DNA from: Acidimicrobiales bacterium | GTDB taxonomy: Bacteria > Actinomycetota > Acidimicrobiia > Acidimicrobiales > SZUA-35 | Direction: 5' to 3' | NCBI GenBank assembly: GCA_028285495.1 | Contig: JANQPB010000027.1 | Span: forward strand, 124,001-188,000 | DNA length: 64,000 bases | Shown: positions 17,059 through 25,791 of the stretch, one piece after another | How positions within the stretch are numbered: position 1 is the first letter of the stretch | Layout: every line of letters begins with the position of its first letter | The notes under the pieces: model-generated | Told to the model about the DNA's origin: nothing | What the model saw: only the letters and a program-made list of their open reading frames with translations | Databases searched by the model: none | Translations under genes and position numbers: made by a program

Positions 17059-18021
17059 TTGAACCCCACAGCGAGACTGATCACCTTCCTTCGCGGCTTC
17101 TGCATGGGCGCCGCCGACATCGTGCCCGGGGTCTCCGGGGGCACGATCGCCCTCGTGTTCGGCATCTACGAGCAGCTGCTCGACAACGTCCGTCGCGGCG
17201 CCCGGGCGATCGGCTCGGCGGTCAAGGGCGATCTGCGGGGCGCCATCCGCCACCTCGGCACGGTCGAGTGGGGCTTCCTGCTGCCGCTCGGCCTCGGGGT
17301 CGGCGCCGCACTCGCCGTGCTCGCCTCGCTCATCGAGGGACTGCTCGAGACCCGACCCGAGGAGATGGCCGGCCTGTTCTTCGGACTCGTCGCCGGCTCG
17401 ATCGTCGTGGCCTGGCTCCTGCTGCGAGATCGCACGAGCAGCGATCTCCTGGTCATCGCCGCCGTCGGTGCCGTGACCTTCGTACTGCTCGGCTTCCAGT
17501 CGGGGCCGGTCGGCGACCCGTCACCGATCGCGTTCTTCGGCGCCGGCGCCATCGCCATCTGCGCCATGATCCTGCCCGGCATCAGCGGCTCGTTCCTGCT
17601 GTTGATGATGGGGATGTACGCCGCCGTGCTCGGGGCGGTCCACGACCGGGAGGCATCCGACCTCGTCTCGCTCGGTGTGTTCCTCCTCGGGGCCACCGTC
17701 GGCCTGGCGCTGTTCTCCACCGGCCTCGGTTGGCTGCTCGACCGCTACCACAACCGGGTCCTCGCCGTGCTCATCGGCCTGATGATCGGCTCGTTCCGGG
17801 TGCTGTGGCCGTGGCCGAACGGGGTCGGCATCATCAGCGACGTCGAGGGGGAGTCGATCTCGGGCACCGGTCTCGACTGGCCGAGCACCGACCGCCTGTG
17901 GCTGCCGCTGATCCTCGGCGTGGTGGCCTTCGCCGTCGTGGTGGCCACCACCCGCCTCACCCCGTCTGGCGGCGGCGACCGGAACCGGCCGAGCGCCCCC
18001 GCTCCCGCCCGTCGCCGCTGA
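17059..18021 (+). CDS. DUF368 membrane protein, PopT-type undecaprenyl-phosphate translocase
   Basis: 320 residues with about nine membrane segments. It opens with the family signature RGFCMGAADIVPGVSGGTIAL and repeats it in inverted form as ICAMILPGISGSFLLLMMGMY. DUF368 (PopT) proteins return undecaprenyl phosphate to the cytoplasmic leaflet for reuse in cell-wall synthesis, which is established for other species. TTG is chosen as start because the signature normally lies about 15 residues from the N-terminus and the -10 box sits just upstream. A charged, Pro-rich tail ends the protein. Confidence 0.88.
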   Translation: MNPTARLITFLRGFCMGAADIVPGVSGGTIALVFGIYEQLLDNVRRGARAIGSAVKGDLRGAIRHLGTVEWGFLLPLGLGVGAALAVLASLIEGLLETRPEEMAGLFFGLVAGSIVVAWLLLRDRTSSDLLVIAAVGAVTFVLLGFQSGPVGDPSPIAFFGAGAIAICAMILPGISGSFLLLMMGMYAAVLGAVHDREASDLVSLGVFLLGATVGLALFSTGLGWLLDRYHNRVLAVLIGLMIGSFRVLWPWPNGVGIISDVEGESISGTGLDWPSTDRLWLPLILGVVAFAVVVATTRLTPSGGGDRNRPSAPAPARRR

Positions 18022-18128
18022 CGAGCGGTCCCGGGCTGGGTCGGCCGACCCAGGGGCCCGGCCGGCCGGCCGACGACCACCCACCCGGATGTGCCCGCCG
18101 GTGCGCCCTGCCCGACCGGCCGGGCCAG

Positions 18129-18134
18129 TACCCT
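18129..18134 (+). promoter_or_regulatory. -10 box TACCCT before the DUF1996 gene
   Basis: TACCCT ends eight bases before the ATG at 18143; short or absent leader. Confidence 0.4.
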
Positions 18135-18142
18135 GACCGATC

Positions 18143-19408
18143 ATGGATCCGGTGTGGAGGACCCGAGCCATCGGCGCGGTGAGCGCGCTCGCGCTGGCGA
18201 CGCTGGCCCTCGTGGTCGGCGACTCGCTGTCCGGCGGCCGCATCACCGGGATCCGGGCCTCCGACCCGGGGCCGACGTCGGCCGAGCCCGACGAGCGGCC
18301 CGACGCGCTGGCCGTGACCGGCACCACGATCGGGTCGGCGTCCGCCGGGGACGACGCCACCGACACCGAGAGCGGGGTCGGCCAGGCGACCGCGGCCACC
18401 GCCGCCCCGGCCCCGGCTGGTCCCCGCGGCGACACCGAGGCCTACGAGTCGATCCGCAACGACCAGGACAAGTTCACCCGCTTCGCCGACGTGCCCTCGA
18501 TCGACCTCGACCTCCAGTCGTTGACCGAGCCGGCCCCGGTCGACGACAACGGTGCGTCACCCGAGGGGCAGTTCCGGGTGGCCTGCGAGTACTCCCACTT
18601 CGGGGCCGACGATCCGATCATCTTCCCCGGCCAGCCGGGGGCGTCGCACCTCCACATGTTCTTCGGCAACACCGAGACCAACGCCTTCACCACCGAGGAC
18701 GAGTTGATCAACTCGGGCGGCGGCACCTGCAGCGGCTTCGAGCTCAACCGGTCGGCCTACTGGGTCCCGGCTCTGCTCGACGGGCGGGGCAACGCCGTCG
18801 TGCCCGACCAGATCATCCTCTACTACAAGACCAAGTTCCCCGGGTCGGTCACCGCCATGCCCCAGGGCCTGCAGATGCTGGCCGGCAACCTCGACGCCGA
18901 GTCGTTCCAGGCCGACCAGCTCCTCCACTGGTCGTGCGGGCCCAACGGCAACGGCTACAACCAGACCAACCGGATCCCCGACTGCGGCGGCGACGTGATC
19001 AACGCCTCCATCGTGTTCCCCAACTGCTGGGACGGCGTCAACCTCAGCTCCCCCGATTTCGTGTCGCACCTCACCTACGTCGACGACAACACCGCCTGCC
19101 CATCGTCCCACCCCCGGCGCCTGCCCAAGATCTCGTTCCTCATCTACTGGCCGGGCGCCGACTCCGTCGACGGCTGGCACCTGTCGTCCGACCGGACCGG
19201 CGGGTTCAACGCCCCACCGGGCGGGACCCTGCACGCCGACTGGTGGGGGGCGTGGAACGACGAGACGATGGACCTCTGGATCTCCGGCTGCATGCAGGCC
19301 TCCCGCAACTGCTCGTACGGCCAGACCGGCACGTCGCGCCAGCTCGCCGGCCTCAACCCGCTGGAGATCTACGAGGGTGACAACGTCCTGCCGCTCCCGG
19401 ACTCCTGA
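18143..19408 (+). CDS. Secreted DUF1996 protein
   Basis: 421 residues. Residues 9-28 are a signal peptide or anchor; a low-complexity Ala/Thr/Asp linker runs to about 95; the DUF1996 domain follows. Family marks are FRVACEYSHFGADDPIIFPGQPGASHLHMFFGN (His-rich), LNRSAYWVPAL, CPSSHPRRLPKISFLIYW and GTLHADWWGAWND. Ten or more cysteines suggest disulfides outside the cell. DUF1996 occurs in fungal and actinobacterial secreted proteins, role unknown. The HLHMFFGN motif hints at metal binding. The adjacent YHYH lipoprotein gene is in the same direction. Confidence 0.85.
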   Translation: MDPVWRTRAIGAVSALALATLALVVGDSLSGGRITGIRASDPGPTSAEPDERPDALAVTGTTIGSASAGDDATDTESGVGQATAATAAPAPAGPRGDTEAYESIRNDQDKFTRFADVPSIDLDLQSLTEPAPVDDNGASPEGQFRVACEYSHFGADDPIIFPGQPGASHLHMFFGNTETNAFTTEDELINSGGGTCSGFELNRSAYWVPALLDGRGNAVVPDQIILYYKTKFPGSVTAMPQGLQMLAGNLDAESFQADQLLHWSCGPNGNGYNQTNRIPDCGGDVINASIVFPNCWDGVNLSSPDFVSHLTYVDDNTACPSSHPRRLPKISFLIYWPGADSVDGWHLSSDRTGGFNAPPGGTLHADWWGAWNDETMDLWISGCMQASRNCSYGQTGTSRQLAGLNPLEIYEGDNVLPLPDS

Positions 19409-19535
19409 CTGGCGCCGGGCCCGGGCGCCCGGTCACCCGTCGCCGGTCGTCAGAACGGCCAAGCGGCCGAGGAGCCGTCGATCGTCGCGGTAGGCTCGCC
19501 GAACCGCCGCCGACGAGCCACAGGATCCGCCGCCA

Positions 19536-20615
19536 ATGGCCACCCATCCGCCGCTGCGCGCCACACGGGCGCCGCTCATCGCTGCGCTCGCGCTCGCTGC
19601 GCCGGCGCTCCTCGCCGCCTGCTCGTCCGCCGACGACGATGGGGACGCCGCCCCCGATCGGCTTGGCTCGGAGGCCGTCGAGGCCGAACCGGGCATCGTC
19701 GAGGGCGACTCGACCGCCTCCGGGGTCTCGACGTCGGCCTACCTCGAGGGCTACACGCTCACCGCTGACGGCTTCGCCGGCGAGGTCGTCGTCACCATCA
19801 CCGGTGATCGCCGGCTGATCGAGACCAACGCCCTGCCGAACCACGCGACCGGGCCGTTCCCCAACGACGGCAACCCCAACGCCATCGCCGCCCAGAATCT
19901 CTCGTTCGACTTCCCGACGACGCCGGAGTTCACGGGCTCATCGACCCCCGCTCGGGTCGTCGGGGTCGCCGTGAACGGCGTGCCCTTCGACCCGACCACC
20001 GCCGAGCGGGTGACGTGCGCCAGCGGACCGACCTTCGTCGTCGAGGCCATCCAGGACCGGTTCGACCTCGGCCTCGATCTCAACAACGCCGACGTGCAGC
20101 CGGACGGGACCTACCACTACCACGGGTTGTCGGTGCCCCTGATCGAGTCGCTCGGCGCCGGCGAGGACGCCGATCTGGTCCACGTCGGCTTCGCCGCCGA
20201 CGGCCACCTGATCCACGCCTCACGGTCCGGCCGGTACGCCCCGAGCTATCGGTTGGCCGACGGGCCGAGGCAGGGTGCCGACTGCGCCTACCGCGAGGAG
20301 GTCGTCGAGATCGATGGCACCGCCCCCGACGGCACCTACACCTCCGACTGGGTGTTCGACGCCACCGTCGGCGACCTCGACCGGTGCAACGGCATCACGA
20401 TCGGCGACGAGTACCTCTACGTGGTGACCGACGGGTTCCCGTTCGTCCCCCGCTGCCTCAACGGTGCGTTCACCCCGTCCGGGCCCACACCGGGCGAGGG
20501 CGTCGGCCCGGACGGTCAGCCGCTCGACGGACCGACCTCCGGCGGCGGTGGCGGGGGCGACGGCGGAGCCGGCGGTGGCACCGACGACGATCCGGTGGCG
20601 GCGACGGGCGGCTGA
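19536..20615 (+). CDS. YHYH-domain lipoprotein
   Basis: 359 residues. Lipoprotein signal with lipobox LAAC (Cys28) followed by an acidic linker. The YHYH domain is recognised by DGTYHYHGLSVPLIESL and preceding NGVPFDPTTAE; FAADGHLIHAS follows. The C-terminal ~45 residues are a Gly/Pro/Asp-rich tail. YHYH proteins are often found beside secreted metalloproteins, and the His-rich loop may bind metal, but no activity is established. A TAGGCT -10 box at 19491 would give a ~35-base leader. Its stop lies 10 bases from the guaA stop (convergent). Confidence 0.85.
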   Translation: MATHPPLRATRAPLIAALALAAPALLAACSSADDDGDAAPDRLGSEAVEAEPGIVEGDSTASGVSTSAYLEGYTLTADGFAGEVVVTITGDRRLIETNALPNHATGPFPNDGNPNAIAAQNLSFDFPTTPEFTGSSTPARVVGVAVNGVPFDPTTAERVTCASGPTFVVEAIQDRFDLGLDLNNADVQPDGTYHYHGLSVPLIESLGAGEDADLVHVGFAADGHLIHASRSGRYAPSYRLADGPRQGADCAYREEVVEIDGTAPDGTYTSDWVFDATVGDLDRCNGITIGDEYLYVVTDGFPFVPRCLNGAFTPSGPTPGEGVGPDGQPLDGPTSGGGGGGDGGAGGGTDDDPVAATGG

Positions 20616-20625
20616 TCGCCGCCCG
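20605..20625. terminator. Bidirectional terminator hairpin, YHYH gene / guaA
   Basis: CGGGCGGC (20605-20612), loop TGATC, GCCGCCCG (20618-20625). It overlaps both convergent stop regions. No U-tract follows. Confidence 0.45.
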
Positions 20626-22209
20626 CTATTCCCACTCGATGGTGCCCGGCGGCTTGCTGGTGACGTCGTAGGCCACCCGGTTGATGCCGTCGACCTCGTT
20701 GATGATGCGGTTCGACATCGTCTCGAGCAGCTCGTAGGGCAGGCGGGCCCAGTCGGCGGTCATGGCGTCGTCGCTGGTGACCGCCCGGATGATGACCGGG
20801 TGGGCGTAGGTCCGCTCGTCGCCCATCACCCCGACGGTGCGGATGTCGGCCAGCACGGCGAAGGCCTGCCAGATCTCCCGCTCCAGGCCGGCGGCCGCGA
20901 TCTCCTCCCGCACGATGGCGTCGGCCCGCTGCAGCACCGCCACCTTCCCGGCGGTGACCTCACCGATGATCCGGACCCCGAGGCCCGGTCCGGGGAACGG
21001 TTGGCGCCACACGATCTCGTCTGGCAGGCCGAGCTCGGAGCCGACGTTGCGGACCTCGTCCTTGAACAGGTTGCGGAGCGGCTCGACCAGCTTGAACTGG
21101 AGGTCCTCGGGCAGCCCGCCGACGTTGTGGTGGCTCTTGATCTTGGCCGCGTCGGCGGTGCCCGACTCGATCACGTCGGGGTAGAGCGTGCCCTGGACGA
21201 GGAAGTCGGCGTCCTCGATGCCGCCCGAGGCCTCCTCGAAGACCCGGATGAAGACCTCACCGATCGTCTTGCGCTTGTCCTCGGGATCGGTGACCCCGGC
21301 CAGCCGCTCGAGGAACCGATCGCCGGCCCGGACATGGATCAGCTCGATCCCCTGGTGCTTCTGGAACGTCTCGACCACCTGGTCGGACTCGCCGAGGCGC
21401 ATGAGGCCCGTGTCGACGTACACGCAGGTCAGCCGGGGCCCGATGGCCCGGTGGACGAGGGCGGCGGCGACGGCCGAGTCGACGCCGCCGGACAACCCGC
21501 AGATCGCCCGGCCCGGGCCGATCTGGGCCCGGATGGCGTCGACCGAGGTGTCGATGATCGAGTCCATCGTCCAGGTCGGGGCACACCCGGCCAGGTCGTG
21601 CAGGAACCGGCGCAGCAGCTCCATGCCGGCCGGGGTGTGGCCGACCTCGGGGTGGTACTGGACCCCCCACATGCGCCGCCGCTCGCTCTCGAGCACGGCA
21701 ACCGGGGCGTTCGGCGTCGAGCCGCAGGCCTCGAACCCGTCGGGGACGACGGTGATGGCGTCGAAGTGGCTCATCCACACCGTCTGGGTGGCCTCGGCGT
21801 CGGCCAGCAGGGCGCCCGGCGTGCCCGGGTCCCGGGTCAGGGTGGTGCGACCGTACTCGCCCTGGGCGTTGCGGCCGACGGTGCCACCGAGCTGGTGGGC
21901 GATCAGCTGGGCCCCGTAGCAGATGCCGAGCGTCGGGATGTCGAGGTCGAAGATCGCCTGGTCGAGCCGGGGGGCGCCCTCGACGTGCACGCTGGCCGGA
22001 CCGCCGGACAGGATGATGGCCGCCGGCTGCCGGGCCGCCAGCTCCTCGGCCGTGATCGTGTGGGGCACGATCTCGGAGTAGACCTGCAGCTCTCGGACAC
22101 GGCGGGCGATCAGCTGGGCGTACTGGGCGCCGAAGTCGACGACCAACACGACCTGGGCCGGCGCGGCCACGGTGTTCGAGCCGGCGTCGATGGTGTTCGG
22201 TGAGCTCAC
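20626..22209 (-). CDS. guaA: GMP synthase (glutamine-hydrolysing)
   Basis: Converts XMP to GMP with glutamine and ATP. 527 residues: class I glutamine amidotransferase (LGICYGAQLIA with the Cys nucleophile, YHPEV with the His), ATP-pyrophosphatase with the P-loop GLSGGVDSAV, and the dimerisation domain with FPGPGLGVRIIG and the ending SKPPGTIEWE. GTG start at 22209 overlaps the guaB3 TGA by four bases. Complete and of normal length. Confidence 0.97.
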   Translation of the reverse strand: MSSPNTIDAGSNTVAAPAQVVLVVDFGAQYAQLIARRVRELQVYSEIVPHTITAEELAARQPAAIILSGGPASVHVEGAPRLDQAIFDLDIPTLGICYGAQLIAHQLGGTVGRNAQGEYGRTTLTRDPGTPGALLADAEATQTVWMSHFDAITVVPDGFEACGSTPNAPVAVLESERRRMWGVQYHPEVGHTPAGMELLRRFLHDLAGCAPTWTMDSIIDTSVDAIRAQIGPGRAICGLSGGVDSAVAAALVHRAIGPRLTCVYVDTGLMRLGESDQVVETFQKHQGIELIHVRAGDRFLERLAGVTDPEDKRKTIGEVFIRVFEEASGGIEDADFLVQGTLYPDVIESGTADAAKIKSHHNVGGLPEDLQFKLVEPLRNLFKDEVRNVGSELGLPDEIVWRQPFPGPGLGVRIIGEVTAGKVAVLQRADAIVREEIAAAGLEREIWQAFAVLADIRTVGVMGDERTYAHPVIIRAVTSDDAMTADWARLPYELLETMSNRIINEVDGINRVAYDVTSKPPGTIEWE

Positions 22210-23318
22210 GAGCCGGCCGATCGGACCAGGACCTCGGCCTTCTGCAGGTCCTTGAGGTTCTCGTAGCCCAGGGCCGAGAGGGCCTGGCGGAGGGCGCCGA
22301 ACACGTTGAGCCGACCGTCGGCCCGGGTTGCCGGCCCGAGCAGGAGCTGCTCGAGCGTGCCGACCGGCTCGACGGCGACCCGGTTGCTCTGGGGCAGGCT
22401 CGGGTGGACGACCGAGTTGCCCCAGTGCCACCCCCGGCCCGGTGCCTCGGTGGTGGCGGCCAGGGCCGAGCCGAGCATGACCCCGTCGGCACCGCAGGCC
22501 ATGGCCTTGGCGATCTGACCGCCGTTGGCGAAGCCGCCGTCGGCGATCACGTGCACGTAGACGCCGGTCTCGTCGAGATGACGCATGCGGGCGGCCCGGA
22601 CATCGGCGATGGCGGTGGCCATGCCGGATCCGACGCCGATGACCCGGCCGGCGGCGGCCGTCGAGCCGCCGTCGACGCCGACCAGGACGCCGGCCGCGCC
22701 GGTGCGCATGAGGTGGAGGGCGGCGTGGTAGCTGGCGCAGCCGCCGACGATCACCGGCGTCTCCAGCTCGCGGACGAACTCCTTCAGGTTGAGGCTCTCG
22801 CCGTCGGTGACGTGCTCGGCCGAGATGACCGAGCCCCGGATCAGCAGGAGGTCGAGCTCGGCCGACAACAGGATGTCGGCCAGGGACACCACGTGCTTCG
22901 GGGAGACGGCCCCGGCGGCGATGACGCCGCCCTCGTGGATCTCGGCCACCCGCTGCTTGATCAGATCGGGATCGATCGGGGCCCCGTACAACTGGCGCAT
23001 GCGGGCCAGCGCGGTCTCGCCGTCCAGCGCCGAGAGCTCGGCCAGCAGTCCGTCTGCGTCGGCGTGGCGGGTCCACAGCCCCTCGAGATCGAGCACGGCC
23101 AGGCCGCCGAGACGCCCGATGTCGATCGCCGTCGCCGGGCTCGTCACCGAGTCCATGGCCGAGGCCAGGAAGGGCAGCTCGAGCCGGTAGGCGTCGATCT
23201 GCCACGACAGGTCGACCAGATCGGCGTCTCGGGTCCGCCGCCCGGGGAGGAGCACCAGGTCGTCGAGGCCGTACGCTCGACGCCCCGACTTGCCCATCCC
23301 GATGTCGATCTCAGCCAC
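22206..23318 (-). CDS. guaB3: GuaB3-family IMP dehydrogenase-related protein
   Basis: TIM-barrel protein of the IMPDH/GMPR superfamily, 370 residues, matching GuaB3 rather than full-length GuaB: it begins VAEIDIGMGKSGRRAYGLDDL, has no CBS pair, and the loop GVGSGMATAIADVR lacks the Cys of the IMPDH motif GSxCxTR. The phosphate-binding block VIADGGFANGGQIAKA is present. In actinobacteria this paralogue usually sits beside guaA, as here. Its activity is unsettled; canonical guaB is expected elsewhere. The GTG start is fixed by AGGAGG six bases upstream. Confidence 0.88.
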   Translation of the reverse strand: MAEIDIGMGKSGRRAYGLDDLVLLPGRRTRDADLVDLSWQIDAYRLELPFLASAMDSVTSPATAIDIGRLGGLAVLDLEGLWTRHADADGLLAELSALDGETALARMRQLYGAPIDPDLIKQRVAEIHEGGVIAAGAVSPKHVVSLADILLSAELDLLLIRGSVISAEHVTDGESLNLKEFVRELETPVIVGGCASYHAALHLMRTGAAGVLVGVDGGSTAAAGRVIGVGSGMATAIADVRAARMRHLDETGVYVHVIADGGFANGGQIAKAMACGADGVMLGSALAATTEAPGRGWHWGNSVVHPSLPQSNRVAVEPVGTLEQLLLGPATRADGRLNVFGALRQALSALGYENLKDLQKAEVLVRSAGS

Positions 23319-23423
23319 CGCAGACCTCCTGGAAAGGTCCAAGGTTAACGGCCAGACGGCACGGGACGTGGCATCCCGATGCGAGCGGTTGGCGCCATCC
23401 CGTGGATCGACGCCAGCTCGCCG

Positions 23424-23483
23424 GACGCCCGGAGGCGCTCCTTGACGAAGTCGGACACCCGGAGGCGCTCCTTGACGAAGTCG
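23424..23483. repeat. Two tandem 30-base units upstream of guaB3
   Basis: Units 23424-23453 and 23454-23483 differ at one base (GACGCCC versus GACACCC). The period is a multiple of three, so the frames stay open on both strands; the minus-strand frame would encode DFVKERLR twice. It lies in the 291-base gap between the guaB3 start and the quinone oxidoreductase stop, which otherwise holds no supported gene. Confidence 0.8.
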
Positions 23484-23609
23484 TACGCCCAGATCCCGAC
23501 GCTGGCCGCCTGGCCGAATCGCCCGATGACACGTCGTTGCCCTGTCGGCGCCGGCCCTCGCACATCGAACGGGATGGCGCCGGGGCACCGGTGCCGGGAG
23601 GAGCGGTTG

Positions 23610-24578
23610 CTAGGGCAGGATCAGGATCTTGCCGGTGGTGAGGCGACCCTCGAGGGCCCGGTGGGCGTCGGCCGCCTCGGCCAGCGGATACCGGCCGCCG
23701 ATGGGCACGTCGAGCTCGCCGTCGACGATCCAGCCGTACAGCTCGTCGACCCGCTGCTGTCCCTCGGGCGGGTCCATGTAGTGGAACAGGCTCGGGCGGG
23801 TGACGAACAGCGAGCCTCCGGCGTTGAGCCGCTGCAGGTCGAACGGGGGGACCTGCCCGCTCGACCCACCGAACAGCGCCATCATCCCCCGTGGCCGGAG
23901 CACCGAGAGGCTGCCGTCGAACGTGTCGGCACCGACCCCGTCGTAGACGACGTCGAGCCCGGGGGCGTCGCCCAGCTCGGCCCTCACCGCCTCGGCGAAG
24001 TCGGTCTCGCGGTAATTGATGACGTGGTCGGCGCCGTGGCCCCGAGCGATCGCCGCCTTCTCGGCGGTGCCGACCGTGGTGAACACCTCGGCCCCGATCA
24101 TCTTGGCCATCTGGATCAGCAACCCGCCGACCCCGCCGGCACCGGCGTGGATCAGGCAGCGATGCCCCTCGGCCAGCGGGAACGTCGAGCGGACGAGGTA
24201 GTGGGCCGTCAGCCCCTGGAGGGCCGAGGCCGCCGCCACGTCCAGGTCGAGGCCGTCCGGCAGGGTGAACACCTGGACGGCCGGGGCGAGGCACTCCTCG
24301 GCATAGGAGGCGGTCGTCCCCGCCGTCACCACCCGGTCGCCGACCGACAGGCCGGCGACGCCGTCGCCGACCGCGGTGACCGTGCCCGCGCACTCCCGAC
24401 CGAGGCCCATCGGCAGCGAGCCCGGGTAGACCCCGCTGCGGAAGTAGGTGTCGATGAAGTTCAGCCCGGCGGCGGCGACCGCGATCCGCACCTGGCCCGG
24501 TCCTGGCTCGGGCGTCGGGAGATCGACGACCGTCATGACCTCCGGTCCCCCGGTCTCGGTGATCTGCACTGCCCGCAT
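23610..24578 (-). CDS. Quinone oxidoreductase-like MDR protein
   Basis: 322-residue medium-chain dehydrogenase/reductase of the zeta-crystallin/Qor group, NADPH-dependent. It has no zinc-binding Cys set. Seen are AGLNFIDTYFRSGVYP, ASALQGLTAHYL, HAGAGGVGGLLIQMAK (nucleotide-binding glycine loop) and LRPRGMMALFGGSSG. GGAGG lies just before the ATG at 24578. Substrate unknown; the usual reaction is one- or two-electron reduction of quinones. Confidence 0.92.
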   Translation of the reverse strand: MRAVQITETGGPEVMTVVDLPTPEPGPGQVRIAVAAAGLNFIDTYFRSGVYPGSLPMGLGRECAGTVTAVGDGVAGLSVGDRVVTAGTTASYAEECLAPAVQVFTLPDGLDLDVAAASALQGLTAHYLVRSTFPLAEGHRCLIHAGAGGVGGLLIQMAKMIGAEVFTTVGTAEKAAIARGHGADHVINYRETDFAEAVRAELGDAPGLDVVYDGVGADTFDGSLSVLRPRGMMALFGGSSGQVPPFDLQRLNAGGSLFVTRPSLFHYMDPPEGQQRVDELYGWIVDGELDVPIGGRYPLAEAADAHRALEGRLTTGKILILP

Positions 24579-24683
24579 TGGCCCTCCTCGGGTCGGTTCC
24601 GGCCAGCCATCATTCCCGAACGGGCTCGGCGACGCCAGCCCCCGGGCCGACCGCCCGGTCGCTCGGCTGGCCGACGGCGACCG

Positions 24684-25721
24684 CTACGCCGGTTGCTCGA
24701 CCCGCCCGTCGGCGTGGTTGGCGAAGCGCTCGGGCCGGTGGCCGTGGACCGGGTCGTCGGCCGGCCACGGCCAGCCACCGAAGCCGGTCTGCTGGTAGTC
24801 GAGCATGGCCTGCCGGATGCCGTCCTCGTCGTTGAGCACGAACGGGCCGTACCGGGCCACGGGCTCACCGATCGGGCGGCCCTGGAGCACCAGCGCCTCC
24901 GAGCCACCCCCGATCGGGCCGCCGGCCGCACCGTTGGTGCCGGTCGGGGCGCCGCCGACCAGCTCGACGGTGGCCGAGCCGTCGAGGACGACCCCGGTGT
25001 CGGCGTCGAGGTCGGTGCCGGCCACCGTCGTCGCGCCATCGAACAGGTAGAGCACCCGCGACGAGCCGGGCGCAGCCGGAGGCAGGGTCAGGCGACCGCC
25101 GGCGTCGAGGCGGACGTGCCAGATGGCCACGTCGTGATCGGCGTCGGCGGCCCACGAGTCGGGCGGTGGGGCCGGCGCCTCGGCGGCGTCGAGCCGGCCG
25201 GCGATGACCGTGACCTCGGCCCCGCCACCGGTGACGACCGGCAGCTCGTGATGCCACAGCATCGAGAAGTACGGGTCGACCATCTTCGATGCGGCGGGCA
25301 GGTTCAACCAGATCTGGAAGAGGTGCAGGGTGTTGGAGCCCTCGGTGTCGAGCAGCGGGAACATCTCCGAGTGGACGATCCCGGCCCCGGCGGTGACCCA
25401 TTGCACGTCCCCCTGCCCGAACCGGGCCCTGGCCCCCAGTGAGTCGGAGTGATCACACCAGCCCCGCCGCACGTAGGTCACCGTCTCGAAGCCGCGGTGG
25501 GGATGCTGGGGGAAGCCGGGCACGGTCGACCCGTGGTACATGTTCCACCCGTCGACGCCGGCGAAGTCCATCCCGATGTCGCGCCCGTCGAGCGAGGCGG
25601 CCGGGGCCAGGGAACCGTCGCCGGCCGGGTAGCGGTCGAGGTGGTGGGCGCAGAACAGGAACGGGTCGAGGGTCGGCCACTGGGCCCCGAGGGGGACGGT
25701 CTGCAGGATGGGGCTGGTCAC
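24684..25721 (-). CDS. Pirin-family protein
   Basis: 345-residue bicupin. The N-terminal cupin carries the metal-binding set: FPQHPHRGFETVTYV (two His) and TAGAGIVHSEMFPL (His and Glu). Pirins bind Fe and some are quercetin 2,3-dioxygenases or regulators; the role here is not known. GTG start at 25721 with TAGACT seven bases upstream and no ribosome-binding site. Typical pirins are 230-300 residues; this one is longer in its second half. Confidence 0.88.
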   Translation of the reverse strand: MTSPILQTVPLGAQWPTLDPFLFCAHHLDRYPAGDGSLAPAASLDGRDIGMDFAGVDGWNMYHGSTVPGFPQHPHRGFETVTYVRRGWCDHSDSLGARARFGQGDVQWVTAGAGIVHSEMFPLLDTEGSNTLHLFQIWLNLPAASKMVDPYFSMLWHHELPVVTGGGAEVTVIAGRLDAAEAPAPPPDSWAADADHDVAIWHVRLDAGGRLTLPPAAPGSSRVLYLFDGATTVAGTDLDADTGVVLDGSATVELVGGAPTGTNGAAGGPIGGGSEALVLQGRPIGEPVARYGPFVLNDEDGIRQAMLDYQQTGFGGWPWPADDPVHGHRPERFANHADGRVEQPA

Positions 25722-25728
25722 GCGTCCG

Positions 25729-25734
25729 AGTCTA
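25729..25734 (-). promoter_or_regulatory. -10 box TAGACT, leaderless start of the pirin gene
   Basis: Reverse-strand TAGACT ends seven bases before the GTG at 25721. Confidence 0.45.
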
Positions 25735-25791
25735 CGAGCGCAGGCACGGCCGGCCGGGATCGAGGGGGGCGCCCTCGCCCACCCGATGGGC

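Noticed and set aside
23345..23563. 72-codon minus-strand frame containing the 30-base repeat
   Set aside because: No ribosome-binding site or promoter, and the alternative frames are equally open. Kept as a repeat, not as a gene.
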